DNA of 64,000 nt from PCRC01 sp017848435 (GCA_965284315.1 OZ260072.1:3162001-3226000), one strand, 5' to 3'. Counted from the stretch's first letter, positions 9,467 to 17,845 are shown. Notes: generated by a model from the sequence alone, not told the origin. Made by a program: numbers and translations.

Positions 9467-9496
9467 TTGCAAATGCAACCTGTTCGCATTTATAAT
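9467..9496 (+). promoter_or_regulatory. bfd promoter with overlapping Fur-like dyad
   Basis: A -35 TTGCAA (9467-9472) and a perfect -10 TATAAT (9491-9496) are separated by 18 bp. The spacer contains an AAATGC...GCATTT inverted repeat, placed where Fur would block polymerase. bfd begins 26 bp after the -10. Confidence 0.6.
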
Positions 9497-9521
9497 GGCA
9501 TTAACAACATTGCACTTCGCC

Positions 9522-9782
9522 ATGATCATCTGCATCTGCCACCGAGTCTCCGACCGCGACATTGCCCGGCACGCCCGCGCCGGCATGGGCTTTGACGAGA
9601 TTCAGTTTGAACTGGGCGTTGCCACCCAGTGTGGCCAGTGCGAAGGCTGCGCACGCGAAGTGGTGGCCCAGTGCGGTGGGGGCTGTCCCGTGGCCGCGCT
9701 GCACCGCGAGGGCACAGCACACAGCGCCGGTTCCACAGGTGGAGCGCCATGGAATACCTGGCCATCGTTGTCGGCAGCCTGA
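9522..9782 (+). CDS. bfd: Bacterioferritin-associated ferredoxin-like protein (Bfd)
   Basis: Small [2Fe-2S] protein that, in studied bacteria, binds bacterioferritin and releases its iron. The start at 9522 (MIICICHRVSDRDIARHAR) gives 86 aa. The four cluster cysteines are the N-terminal CIC pair (one or both), and CGQCEGC plus the following Cys in the Bfd fold. The C-terminal 30 residues are low-complexity and overlap another small reading frame. It precedes tonB-exbBD and is preceded by a Fur-like promoter, as expected for an iron-starvation gene. Confidence 0.9.
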   Translation: MIICICHRVSDRDIARHARAGMGFDEIQFELGVATQCGQCEGCAREVVAQCGGGCPVAALHREGTAHSAGSTGGAPWNTWPSLSAA

Positions 9783-9823
9783 TCGCCATTGTGCTGTCGG
9801 CCTGGTGGGTGTTTCGCCGCTAG
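9749..9823 (+). CDS. 24-residue single-span membrane peptide overlapping bfd
   Basis: An ATG at 9749 opens MEYLAIVVGSLIAIVLSAWW followed by VFRR and a stop at 9823. It is preceded by GGTGGAG at a 5-nt spacing, a better ribosome site than many genes here. The peptide is one hydrophobic helix ending in a positively charged tail, the usual form of a small inner-membrane protein with its N terminus outside. It is out of frame with bfd and overlaps its last 34 bp. Function unknown; it sits between bfd and tonB. It could be chance, but the ribosome site and helix are suggestive. Confidence 0.5.
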   Translation: MEYLAIVVGSLIAIVLSAWWVFRR

Positions 9824-9893
9824 GCACGGTGTCCATGCTGCGCGGCGTTGGTCGCTGCAGTTGCCTATAGTGTCTGATGTTCTCCCTGTCACC

Positions 9894-10586
9894 ATGACCA
9901 TGACCCTGTCTACCCCAACCAAGCCGAGCTCTGGCCTCAGCCGCAACGCCGTGATCGCCCTGAGCGTGGTGGTCTTCCACGTGGCCGCGCTGTGGGCCCT
10001 GCAAAGTGGCCTGTTGCGCCGCGCAGTTGAGATCATCGTCCCGGCAGCCATCCTGAGCGAGTTCATTGAACCACCCGCGCCCAAAGTGGTGCCACCACCT
10101 CCCGCCCCGGTGCCGGTCAAGCCACAACCGGTGGTGCAAAAGGCCCAGGTATCTCCGCCGCCACAGCTGCAAGCCATTCCGGACCCGGCACCTTCACCCA
10201 TCGCCCCTACCGGCGTGGCGGACCCGATCCCCGCGCCACCGGTGCTGGTGCCTGTGGCACCGGTGGCGGTTGCCGCACCGCCAGCGCCCCCCGCACCACC
10301 GAAAGTGGAGCTGCCGTCCAGCGATGCCGACTACCTGCAGAACCCCAAACCGCCCTACCCGCCCGTCAGCAAGCGGCTGGGCGAACAGGGCAAAGTCGTC
10401 ATCCGCGTCCTGATCAATGTCAATGGCACGGCAGAGAAAGGCGAGATCAAGCGCTCCAGCGGTTTTGACCGCCTGGATCAGACCGCACTGAACACCGTGC
10501 TGCGCTGGCGCTATGTGCCAGGCAAACGTGCCGGCGTTGCCGAGACCATGTGGTTTGACGTGCCGATCAATTTTGTTCTTGAATAA
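9894..10586 (+). CDS. tonB: TonB family energy transducer
   Basis: Inner-membrane protein that carries proton-motive-force energy from ExbBD to outer-membrane receptors. Start assigned to ATG 9894 (MTMTLSTPTKPSSG), giving 230 aa; a longer frame from 9789 has no family match. It has one N-terminal membrane span (NAVIALSVVVFHVAALWAL) with the conserved His, a long Pro/Val-rich periplasmic spacer (about residues 55-140), and a C-terminal TonB domain (KPPYPPVSKRLGEQGKVVIR, then VLRWRYVPGKRAG). exbB follows 15 bp downstream. Confidence 0.93.
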   Translation: MTMTLSTPTKPSSGLSRNAVIALSVVVFHVAALWALQSGLLRRAVEIIVPAAILSEFIEPPAPKVVPPPPAPVPVKPQPVVQKAQVSPPPQLQAIPDPAPSPIAPTGVADPIPAPPVLVPVAPVAVAAPPAPPAPPKVELPSSDADYLQNPKPPYPPVSKRLGEQGKVVIRVLINVNGTAEKGEIKRSSGFDRLDQTALNTVLRWRYVPGKRAGVAETMWFDVPINFVLE

Positions 10587-10601
10587 TTCTCTGGAGAAAC
10601 T

Positions 10602-11318
10602 ATGGAATCACAACTCGGTCTTTTGAACGTCTGGTCGCAGGGCGATCTGGTCACCAAGGCGGTTTTTCTGCTGTTGCTGGCCATGTCGCTGGCCTCGTGG
10701 ATGGTGATCATCATCAAGACGCTGGACCTGATGAAGTACAAGCGTCTGGCCAGCCGGGCGCAGGACTTCTGGCACAACCCCGACTTCGCCAGCGGCCTGA
10801 AGCAGCTTGGCCCCGACGCCGACAACCCGTTCCACCAACTCGCCATTGAAGGGCGTGAAGCCACCAGCCACCACCGCAACACCCAGGCACACCTGCACGA
10901 CACCCTGGACGTGAGCGACTGGGTGACGCGCTGCCTGCGCAACAACCTCGACGAGTTCACCGCCAAGATGCAGTCGGGCTTGGCCGTTCTGGCTTCAGTT
11001 GGCTCTACCGCACCGTTTGTCGGCTTGTTTGGCACGGTCTGGGGCATTTACCACGCGCTGCTGGGCATCGGCGCCGCCGGCCAGGCCACCATCGACAAGG
11101 TGGCTGGGCCCATCGGCGAGGCGCTGATCATGACCGCACTGGGTCTGGCGGTGGCCATCCCCGCCGTGCTGGGCTACAACGCGCTGGTGCGTGGCAACAA
11201 GTCGGTGCTGTCCAAGCTGAACCGCTTTGCGCATGACCTGCACGCCTACTTTGTGACCGGTGCACGTGTCAGCACCAGCGGCGTTGCCAATGTGGTGCCA
11301 ATGAAGAAAGGCGGCTGA
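10602..11318 (+). CDS. exbB: ExbB, TonB-system proton channel subunit
   Basis: 238-aa MotA/TolQ/ExbB-family protein. The first span is near residues 15-40 (AVFLLLLAMSLASWMVIII). The conserved region LAVLASVGSTAPFVGLFGTVWGIYHAL holds the second span, and IGEALIMTALGLAVAIPAVLGYN the third, with the Thr lining the proton path. A GGAG ribosome site precedes the ATG. It is the middle gene of tonB-exbB-exbD and forms the membrane motor with ExbD. Confidence 0.96.
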   Translation: MESQLGLLNVWSQGDLVTKAVFLLLLAMSLASWMVIIIKTLDLMKYKRLASRAQDFWHNPDFASGLKQLGPDADNPFHQLAIEGREATSHHRNTQAHLHDTLDVSDWVTRCLRNNLDEFTAKMQSGLAVLASVGSTAPFVGLFGTVWGIYHALLGIGAAGQATIDKVAGPIGEALIMTALGLAVAIPAVLGYNALVRGNKSVLSKLNRFAHDLHAYFVTGARVSTSGVANVVPMKKGG

Positions 11319-11320
11319 CC

Positions 11321-11734
11321 ATGGCCTTCGGTACCCAGGACGAACCCGATGAGGTGATGAACGAGATCAACATGACGCCGCTGGTCGACGTGATGCTGGT
11401 GCTGCTCATCATCTTCATCATCACAGTGCCGGTGATGAAACACGCGGTCAACATCGATTTGCCGCGCGCCACCAACCAGCCGCAAGACGTGAAGCCGCAG
11501 ACCATTCTGCTCACCGTGGATGGCCAGGGCGCGTATTTCTGGAACGAAGCCATCGTGCCGGACGATGAACTGGCCACCCGCCTGCAGGCGGCGGCCAAAC
11601 AAGAGCCTCAGCCCGAACTGCACATCCGCGGTGACAAGGCCGTGCGCTACGAGCGCGTGGCACAGGCGATGGCTGCAGCACAGCTGGCCGGCGTCAAGAA
11701 GATCGGCTTCGTCACCGAGCCGAAAACACCTTAA
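11321..11734 (+). CDS. exbD: ExbD, TonB-system proton channel subunit
   Basis: 137-aa ExbD/TolR family protein. NMTPLVDVMLVLLIIFIITV forms the single membrane span and contains the conserved, protonatable Asp (LVDVML). The C-terminal periplasmic domain ends KIGFVTEPKTP. It starts two bases after exbB and is followed by a terminator, closing the operon. Confidence 0.96.
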   Translation: MAFGTQDEPDEVMNEINMTPLVDVMLVLLIIFIITVPVMKHAVNIDLPRATNQPQDVKPQTILLTVDGQGAYFWNEAIVPDDELATRLQAAAKQEPQPELHIRGDKAVRYERVAQAMAAAQLAGVKKIGFVTEPKTP

Positions 11735-11740
11735 CGCCAG

Positions 11741-11770
11741 AGCGGGTTCATGCAGAATCCGCTTGACTTT
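11741..11770 (+). terminator. Terminator after exbD
   Basis: Stem AGCGGGTTC with GAATCCGCT (one G-T pair), loop ATGCA, then TTGACTTTT. It lies 6 bp after the exbD stop and just before the Fur box of hemP. Confidence 0.65.
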
Positions 11771-11771
11771 T

Positions 11772-11792
11772 AAATGATAACAATTATCATTA
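11772..11792 (+). promoter_or_regulatory. Fur box upstream of hemP
   Basis: AAATGATAACAATTATCATT is an almost perfect 19-bp Fur box (arms AATGATAA and TTATCATT around one central base). It lies 41 bp before hemP, predicting strong iron repression of that gene. Confidence 0.85.
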
Positions 11793-11833
11793 CTTAACTT
11801 TCAGCACAGCCAGCAACGCCCGACACAACCACC

Positions 11834-12046
11834 ATGTTCGCCAACGTCCACGCCCTGCCCACCCCCCTGCCAGCGAACGACGCCGTGCCGGGTCAGGACT
11901 CGGCCAGCGCCGTGCAACGCGCCTTGTCGCACGTGGTGGACAGCAGTGAGCTTCTCAAGGGTCAGAAGACGGTGGACATCCTGCACAACGGTCTGGTCTA
12001 CCGTCTGCAGGCCACCAAGCTGGGCAAGCTGATCTTGACCAAGTAG
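11834..12046 (+). CDS. hemP: HemP-family hemin uptake protein
   Basis: 70-aa protein ending in the HemP signature (VDILHNGLVYRLQATKLGKL, then ILTK), with a variable N terminus. HemP proteins are small iron-regulated factors found with haem or siderophore uptake genes; in Burkholderia a homologue activates haem-receptor expression. The near-perfect Fur box upstream and the tonB operon next to it agree. The ribosome site before the ATG is weak. Confidence 0.85.
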   Translation: MFANVHALPTPLPANDAVPGQDSASAVQRALSHVVDSSELLKGQKTVDILHNGLVYRLQATKLGKLILTK

Positions 12047-12130
12047 TTTCAGTGGAGCGACAACCGGCACCACTTGCCGGCAGGGTCGTTTAGCCAGCCA
12101 AAGACACAGCTCCGGTAGCCAGGCTTTTTT

Positions 12131-12535
12131 TCACCCCAGCGCGGCAATTCCGGCGCGTGCAATCTGGGCGTCCTCATTGGACTTGACGCCACTGACGCCC
12201 ACCGCACCAATGCATTGCCCGTCGCGCAGAATCGGCACGCCGCCTTCCAGCATGCCCTGCAGTGCCGGCGCACTCAGGAATGACATGCGTCCGCCGTTGA
12301 TCACGTCTTCATAGACCTTGCTTTCCCGGCGACCCAGTGCCGCCGTGTGGGCCTTGGCGGGCGCAATCTGGGCCGAGATGGCGGCGGCGCCGTCCAGCCG
12401 CTGCAGCCACAACAGGTGCCCGCCATCGTCCACGATGGCGATCGACACGGCCCACTGATTTTTCACGGCCTCGGCTTCTGCGGCAGCGGCGATGGTTTTG
12501 ACGTCGGTCAGTTCGAGTACAGATTTGGTTTTCAT
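12131..12535 (-). CDS. GlcG/HbpS family haem-degrading-like protein
   Basis: 134-aa protein of the DUF336 (GlcG/HbpS) family. Family features: the IVDDGGHLLWLQRLDGAA strand-loop, a segment rich in Ala (SAQIAPAKAHTAALG), and the closing GGVPILRDGQCIGAVGVSG glycine-rich part. Members bind haem or small ligands; the role here is unknown. Start placed at ATG 12535 (MKTKSVLELTDV), with no clear ribosome site; a GTG ten codons earlier is an alternative. It faces hemP tail to tail with about 85 bp between. Confidence 0.75.
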   Translation of the reverse strand: MKTKSVLELTDVKTIAAAAEAEAVKNQWAVSIAIVDDGGHLLWLQRLDGAAAISAQIAPAKAHTAALGRRESKVYEDVINGGRMSFLSAPALQGMLEGGVPILRDGQCIGAVGVSGVKSNEDAQIARAGIAALG

Positions 12536-12699
12536 GGTGTGGCGGCGGGTGTTGCAAAGAAACACCTACTGTACCGAAATTGCCCCTGCCAACAGCAAGT
12601 GCATGTGTGTGGCCATTGCAGGGGTATTGAAGACGGCGACATCACCGCCACTTAAAATGTCAGCAACGCGTCAATGTTGACGCATCAGGAGCTCTCACC

Positions 12700-13251
12700 A
12701 TGAATGACCGCGTACACACCCTGGACACGTCACCGGGCTACGGTTACGGCGTTTCTGCAGAACAGCGCAACCGCGTGCTGCGCAACACCTACCTGCTGCT
12801 GGCCATCAGCATGTTGCCCACGGTGTTGGGTGCCTGGATCGGCGTGGCCACGGGCCTCACCCTGCAACTGACGGGCGGCCTGGGGCTGGTGGTGTTCTTG
12901 GGCGGCGCATTTGCCTTCATGTATGCGATCGAGAAAACCAAGAATTCCGCCGCCGGCGTGCCGGTGTTGCTGGCCTTCACCTTCTTCATGGGCCTGATGC
13001 TGTCGCGCATGATCGCCATGGTGCTGGGTTTCAAAAACGGCTCCGAGCTGATCATGCTGGCTTTTGGCGGCACGGCCGGTGTGTTTTTTGCCATGGCCAG
13101 CCTGTCCAGCGTGATCAAGCGTGACCTGTCGGGCATGGGAAAGTGGCTGTTTGTTGGCGCCATCGTGCTGATGGTGGGTGGCATCGTCAACGTGTTCGTC
13201 GGCTCCACTGCCGGCATGATGGCCCTGTCGGTCGCGGCCATCGGCATCTTC
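12700..13251 (+). pseudogene. BAX-inhibitor-1/YccA family membrane protein, 5' part interrupted by the transposon
   Basis: 184 codons of a UPF0005/BI-1 protein: MNDRVHTLDTSPGYGYGVSA then membrane spans such as LLLAISMLPTVLGAWIGVAT and VFFAMASLSSVIKRDLSGMG. The homology stops at AAIGIF (13251). Translation would continue only into transposon sequence, ending at 13332 with a foreign tail. The missing 49 codons lie at 61863-62012. A CAGGAG ribosome site and an in-front GCGTCAA/TTGACGC dyad (12668-12683) suggest the gene was expressed before disruption. The truncated protein may lack its last membrane spans. Confidence 0.92.
13247..13251. repeat. Target-site duplication, left copy (TCTTC)
   Basis: TCTTC directly precedes the transposon's first base (TGT). 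The same five bases follow its last base (ACA) at 61858-61862. Five-base duplications are the hallmark of Tn7-family insertion. Confidence 0.9.
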
Positions 13252-13369
13252 TGTCAGAGACCAGAAGTAAGTGAGAAAAACAACGCTTTATCACCAGAAG
13301 TGATGATAAAGCTAGGTGTTTTTTGGGCTTAGGCCTATAAAGAGGGATACATCAGAAGTCGCGAGCTGA
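13252..13369. repeat. Left transposon end with spaced TnsB-type sites
   Basis: Three copies of a CAGAAGT-led repeat: 13262-13278 (ends GTGAGAAA), 13295-13310 (ends GATGATAAA), and a divergent one from 13353 (CAGAAGTCGCGAGCTGAC). Spacings of 33 and 58 bp resemble the separated sites of Tn7's left end. The third copy lies within 20 bp of the tnsA start, so transposase binding there may control the operon. Confidence 0.75.
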
Positions 13370-13373
13370 CAAG

Positions 13374-14012
13374 ATGCCTGTTCGAAAGATACCGAAGAAC
13401 TACTTGGTTGTCACGGGTAGATTCGCCAGTGCAAAGAACGACGAATCACATGAGTTTGAGTCGCTTCTTGAACGCGACCATTTGATTCTTTTGGAGTTCG
13501 ATAACGAGGTTGCGTCATTCGAAGTGCAGCCTGTACGAATCCCAGTCCCTGGCGTGCCACAAGGCTACGTTCCAGACGCACGCGTGGTTTTCAAGGACAT
13601 AAAACGGCCAGCAGAAATCGTTGAAGTCAAACCAAAAGCGGATCTTGAACGGTACGCAAGAGAGTTTGAGCCAAAGTTCATGGCTGCAAAACGCTACTGC
13701 GAAGAGCGAGGCCAACTGTTTGTGGTCAAAAGCGAGGAAGACATCAGGGGCCCATACCTTCAGAACCTCAAGTTTTTGCGGCGGTACAAGCAACGAACGT
13801 CACCGTCAGAACAAAAAGCTGCGGTCCTGCAATTCATCATTGTCCAAGGCGGTAAATCAAGCTCTGATGCCATCGTTGACGCACTTGGCGGGCCAGACAG
13901 AGCCGCTTGGCTGGGCACGGTATGGACCATGCTGGTCCAGGGCGATCTCAGTGCAGATTTCGAGTCTGAGTTTCCAGTGGATGTGCCAGTCTGGATAGAG
14001 GCATTCCAATGA
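13374..14012 (+). CDS. tnsA: TnsA-like transposon endonuclease
   Basis: Restriction-enzyme-fold nuclease that cuts the 5' strands during Tn7-type cut-and-paste transposition; 212 aa. The N-terminal catalytic domain shows FESLLERDHL (catalytic Glu), YVPDARV (Asp) and VEVKPKADLE (Glu-x-Lys), followed by the C-terminal TnsC-interaction part (PYLQNLKFLRRYK onward). It overlaps tnsB by four bases (ATGA). Presence of TnsA predicts clean excision rather than cointegrate formation. Confidence 0.9.
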   Translation: MPVRKIPKNYLVVTGRFASAKNDESHEFESLLERDHLILLEFDNEVASFEVQPVRIPVPGVPQGYVPDARVVFKDIKRPAEIVEVKPKADLERYAREFEPKFMAAKRYCEERGQLFVVKSEEDIRGPYLQNLKFLRRYKQRTSPSEQKAAVLQFIIVQGGKSSSDAIVDALGGPDRAAWLGTVWTMLVQGDLSADFESEFPVDVPVWIEAFQ

Positions 14013-15919
14013 GTAAAAACGATGGTCAGATGGTCTACTTCAAGGTGGGTGCCCCCATCCGATACAACCACTGTGACTATGTAATTGGCAACATTTATGA
14101 CTCAAACACCCTTGTACTAAAAAATCAGCAATCGGGGCGAATTGAGATAGTAAAAATCACAGATATATCGAGTCAAATTATCAGTGATTTTGAGCAGCGA
14201 TCAGAACAGAGTCAGAATATAGAAAGAGATTTACTCAGCCTAACAGAAGAGGAACGACTGTTCACAGAGCATTACCGGAAAATAATTTCTCCGATGTTGA
14301 TGCAGTCGAGAGAAAAGGGGCTGCACTTAAAAATAGCCAAAGAACTTCAAATATCGGTGCCCACTCTGTACCGCATGATCAAAGAGTTCAGGCAAACTGG
14401 GAAGTCAACAGCTTTTCTGCACAAAAAGAGACCGGGAGGTAAAGGTAAAGGACGCATTGACCTTGCGGTTGAAGAAATCATTCAGACCAATCTAAAAGAA
14501 AAGTATCTTACAACTCAAAAACCCACCTTAACTGCCATATTTGAAGAAATAAAGTATGACTGCGAACAGGCTGAACTGAAAGCTCCAAGCTTCAACACGG
14601 TGAGAATTCGGATTGCACAAATTGATGAAGCAATTGCTGTTCGACGCAGATTAGGTGCCAAGGCGGGGGACCGATACAAGGCATCGCTGGGCTCGATTCC
14701 AGACGCGGACTGGCCACTGGCTCTTGCGCAGATGGATCATACGGTGATGCCGGTCATCATTGTTGATGATATGTACCGAAAGCCAATCAATCGAGCGTGC
14801 GTAACTTTCATCATAGACGTGTTCAGCCGAATGATTTTGGGGATGTATCTCTCGTTGGATGCACCGTCAGCCATGTCAGCAGGTCTTTGTATGGCCAATG
14901 CGTTATTACGCAAGGATAATTTACTTGAATCAATAGACAAGCCTGAATTCAACGCATTCTGGCCAACCTACGGTGCAATGGATGTTATCCATGTGGATAA
15001 CGCCAGAGAGTTCAGGGGCGACATGCTGAAGTATGCGACAAAAGAATACAACATCGACTTAAATCTAAGACCAGTTAAAAATCCAAGATATGGAGCACAC
15101 GTTGAGCGTCTTATGGGAACGTTCAGTGAGACGCTGAAAAAAGTCCCCGGTGCAACGTTTTCTGGCCCTGATGAAAAAGGTGAATATAAAGCAGAAGACT
15201 GCGCCATATTCACTATTGATGAGTTAGAGAAATGGCTCATTGCTGAAATATGCAAATATCATATTGAAGATCATTCAGGTATCGGAATGCCCCCCATTCA
15301 AAAATGGGAAGAGGGCATTGTTGGTACAAAAACCCAACGTGGTCGCGGATTGCCTGCTTTGTTTCTGAATGAAAGAAAGTTAAAGATAGACTTCATGCCT
15401 TTTCAAGAGCGGTGTATATCGGGTAATGGTGTCATCCTCAATGAAGTAGAGTATTTTTCTGATGTGTTGCGCCCCTGGATAAACCGTAAAAGCAAAGATA
15501 ATCCGAAGCAAAATGAAAAATACCGATTTCGATACGATCCGCGTGATATCAGCTCCATTTATTTTTATGATGAATTGATTGGTCGCTATTTCGAGATTCC
15601 CTATAGGAATACAGGGCACCCAGCAGTCAGTATTTGGGAGTTGAAAGCTGCCAGAATACTCGCAAAAAAGCAAGGTGCGAGAACTTCTGATGAACATGCA
15701 GTTTTTGAAATTGTCAAATACCAGCGAGCAATTTTGGCTGAGTCTGCTCAAAAGACTAAAGCTGCTCGCAAAGAGCAGCAGAGGCATGCGCAAAATAAGA
15801 AGGCTGCTAAAAAGAGGACAAACCTTGCCAAAGCCAAGGGAGATGACAGCGATATATCCGTGAACGACGAGATGGATTTCGACCCCGACACTATCGAGGG
15901 TCTTCACGATGACTACTGA
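14009..15919 (+). CDS. tnsB: TnsB-like DDE transposase
   Basis: 636-aa Mu/TnsB-family transposase that binds the end repeats and joins 3' ends to target DNA. HTH segment near residues 90-135 (KELQISVPTLYRMIKEFRQT). RNase-H-fold catalytic residues D243 (AQMDHT), D330 (HVDNAREF) and E366 (HVERLMG) are spaced as DD35E. A basic C-terminal tail (KTKAARKEQQRHAQNKKAAK) precedes an acidic end, the region that contacts TnsC in relatives. The gene is visibly more AT-rich than flanking genes. It overlaps tnsC by 11 bp. Confidence 0.95.
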   Translation: MSKNDGQMVYFKVGAPIRYNHCDYVIGNIYDSNTLVLKNQQSGRIEIVKITDISSQIISDFEQRSEQSQNIERDLLSLTEEERLFTEHYRKIISPMLMQSREKGLHLKIAKELQISVPTLYRMIKEFRQTGKSTAFLHKKRPGGKGKGRIDLAVEEIIQTNLKEKYLTTQKPTLTAIFEEIKYDCEQAELKAPSFNTVRIRIAQIDEAIAVRRRLGAKAGDRYKASLGSIPDADWPLALAQMDHTVMPVIIVDDMYRKPINRACVTFIIDVFSRMILGMYLSLDAPSAMSAGLCMANALLRKDNLLESIDKPEFNAFWPTYGAMDVIHVDNAREFRGDMLKYATKEYNIDLNLRPVKNPRYGAHVERLMGTFSETLKKVPGATFSGPDEKGEYKAEDCAIFTIDELEKWLIAEICKYHIEDHSGIGMPPIQKWEEGIVGTKTQRGRGLPALFLNERKLKIDFMPFQERCISGNGVILNEVEYFSDVLRPWINRKSKDNPKQNEKYRFRYDPRDISSIYFYDELIGRYFEIPYRNTGHPAVSIWELKAARILAKKQGARTSDEHAVFEIVKYQRAILAESAQKTKAARKEQQRHAQNKKAAKKRTNLAKAKGDDSDISVNDEMDFDPDTIEGLHDDY

Positions 15920-16820
15920 CGACCCCTACCCACATCTGGCCGACAAAGCCAAAGGACAGGTCAATCTGAGCGACAGCGAGCGAATCAGGATCATCAGGTC
16001 CGGCTCGTTTGTCAAACTTGAGCGCTCCATAGATGTGCTCAATCAAATGCAAGAGTTCGTTGACCACCCTAAGGTGGCAAGGATGCCAGGCATGCTCTTG
16101 GTCGGACCTGCATTCAGTGGCAAAACCACGATCCTCAAGGAACTGTGTGCACTCTATCCGCCGGACTATCAACCCGAATCTGAGATAACAAACTACCCGG
16201 TGTTGATGATTGAGGCGCCGCCTCGGCCGGATGTGACCGATTTTTATTGCCGAATTCTGGACAAGTTCGCAGCCGTCTACAAACCAAACGCGAGTTCTCC
16301 TGCGTTGCGCTCACAAGTGGAGAGGCTCATTCGGACCCTCGGCGTCAAAGTGCTGGTCATCGACGAGATACAGCATGTGATTGCAGGAAGTGACGCCAAA
16401 GTCCGCCTGTTCAGAAACACGCTCAAAAGCATGATGAACGAACTGCAGATTTGCATTGTTCTATCAGGGACGATGGAGGCTTACGCTGCGATCATGCACG
16501 ATGATCAAATGGCCAGTCGTTTTGCACCAAGAGAGCTGAAGGCAATCAACCACAAGGATAAACAAATGGTGGTCTTGGTCAAAACCATGGAGCTACGAAT
16601 GCCCTTGAAATTGCCATCCAATCTAGGAGACATAGAAATGTTACGCAAGATTGATCAGCTTGCGGAAGGTTCGATAGGGCACATCTGCGAATTGGTTCAA
16701 GCTCTGGCGGTTGAGGCAATCAAATCGAAAAAAGAGCAAATCACATTAAAGGCCCTAGCGGACCTCAAATTTATGCCGCTGTCAAAACGCACGCGCCAAG
16801 CGAGACCCAAGTCACTTTAG
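15909..16820 (+). CDS. tnsC: TnsC/TniB-like AAA+ transposition regulator
   Basis: 303-aa ATPase that links target selection to the TnsAB transposase. Walker A GPAFSGKTT at residues 66-74, Walker B VLVIDEIQH around D152-E153, and a downstream Arg-containing sensor region (SRFAPRELKAI). At about 300 aa it is nearer TniB than the 555-aa TnsC of Tn7. It lies between tnsB (overlapping) and tniQ (14 bp downstream). Confidence 0.92.
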   Translation: MTTDDPYPHLADKAKGQVNLSDSERIRIIRSGSFVKLERSIDVLNQMQEFVDHPKVARMPGMLLVGPAFSGKTTILKELCALYPPDYQPESEITNYPVLMIEAPPRPDVTDFYCRILDKFAAVYKPNASSPALRSQVERLIRTLGVKVLVIDEIQHVIAGSDAKVRLFRNTLKSMMNELQICIVLSGTMEAYAAIMHDDQMASRFAPRELKAINHKDKQMVVLVKTMELRMPLKLPSNLGDIEMLRKIDQLAEGSIGHICELVQALAVEAIKSKKEQITLKALADLKFMPLSKRTRQARPKSL

Positions 16821-16834
16821 TCTAGGTTCGTGCA

Positions 16835-17845
16835 GTGCGTGGCCTCACCACATCCCTCTGGCCAGTTCGTTACAAGCCATTTCCAGATGAGGTGCTGTCA
16901 TCTTGGCTGGTGCGACTAGCCCACGGCCATGGCCTGAAGGTGCAGACCTTTTGCAATCTGATCTTTGGAAATCGCCTGCAGATTTGGAACAGGGACATCG
17001 ACAGGCTGGCTCCAGAATGGCTTTTGAACGAACTGAGCGAGAAAACGGGCACAGACATCGCGGTTGCCCGAGGTACTACGGTTCGGTCGTATGAAGGAAG
17101 GCTTTTTGCCAGATTCAAACCGTCAGGCAGCTTACCTTGGATACTTGTGCTGAAGCTTTACCACCGAACTTTCGAGGGTTTTGGCTTTCAGTTCTGTCCC
17201 CATTGCTTGTCGGAGGACATGCAGCCTTACTTCCGAAGGTCCTGGCGCGTCGCACTGAGTACAACGTGTGATCGGCACAAACGTCTACTTTTAGACCGTT
17301 GCCCGGAATGTGGCAGTGGTGTTGCCTTCCATCGGCGCGATATGGGCAAGGGTGCGGATGGGATCGGAGAGTTGTTGTCTGATTGTCATTACTGTGGCTT
17401 CGACCTACGAATCGCGCCAGCAGATGTGGTGCCACGTTACAACGAAGCGGCTACGACCTGGCTTCAGTCACTGCGTGCTGAGCTTGTTTCCGGTGCAGAC
17501 CAAGACACTGTCTTGGAAAAGCTCGCAGTGATGCGTCAGCTTACAAGGCTGCTGACTTCAACCTTGGCAAGGGTGGTTCTTCATTCTCACGTCTGTGAAG
17601 CAGTGGGGATCGACGAGCCACTTCTGACCAAAGGCGAAAAAATCCCCTTCGAGTCGCGTTCTTTGTTGGAGCGACACCACCTGATTCAGCTGGTGGCTTG
17701 GCTGATGGCAGATCTGGAGCCACGTCTGCGTAGCGCATGGTCAGCGCGAGCACTTCGATACAACCACATGAAGAAGGATTTCGACGATGCGCCGGACTGG
17801 TACATCAGCATTGTCGATAAATTTGCGAACTGGAGAGAGCGATAA
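16835..17845 (+). CDS. tniQ: TniQ/TnsD-like target-selection protein
   Basis: 336 aa, GTG start. The TniQ N-terminal signature is WPVRYKPFPDEVLSSWLVRL. Zinc-ribbon cysteines appear in FCPHCLSEDM, TTCDRHKRLLLDRCPECGSG and CHYCGFDLRI. The C-terminal 130 residues could hold a DNA-binding region, but the protein is shorter than Tn7 TnsD (508 aa). As the only TniQ here it is the best candidate for choosing the BAX-inhibitor gene as target. Terminator just downstream. Confidence 0.9.
   Translation: MRGLTTSLWPVRYKPFPDEVLSSWLVRLAHGHGLKVQTFCNLIFGNRLQIWNRDIDRLAPEWLLNELSEKTGTDIAVARGTTVRSYEGRLFARFKPSGSLPWILVLKLYHRTFEGFGFQFCPHCLSEDMQPYFRRSWRVALSTTCDRHKRLLLDRCPECGSGVAFHRRDMGKGADGIGELLSDCHYCGFDLRIAPADVVPRYNEAATTWLQSLRAELVSGADQDTVLEKLAVMRQLTRLLTSTLARVVLHSHVCEAVGIDEPLLTKGEKIPFESRSLLERHHLIQLVAWLMADLEPRLRSAWSARALRYNHMKKDFDDAPDWYISIVDKFANWRER

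Noticed and set aside
13374..17845. Tn5053/Tn552-type element with a resolvase
   Set aside because: A TnsA nuclease is present and there is no resolvase or res site; TnsA plus a 5-bp duplication indicates cut-and-paste Tn7 style.
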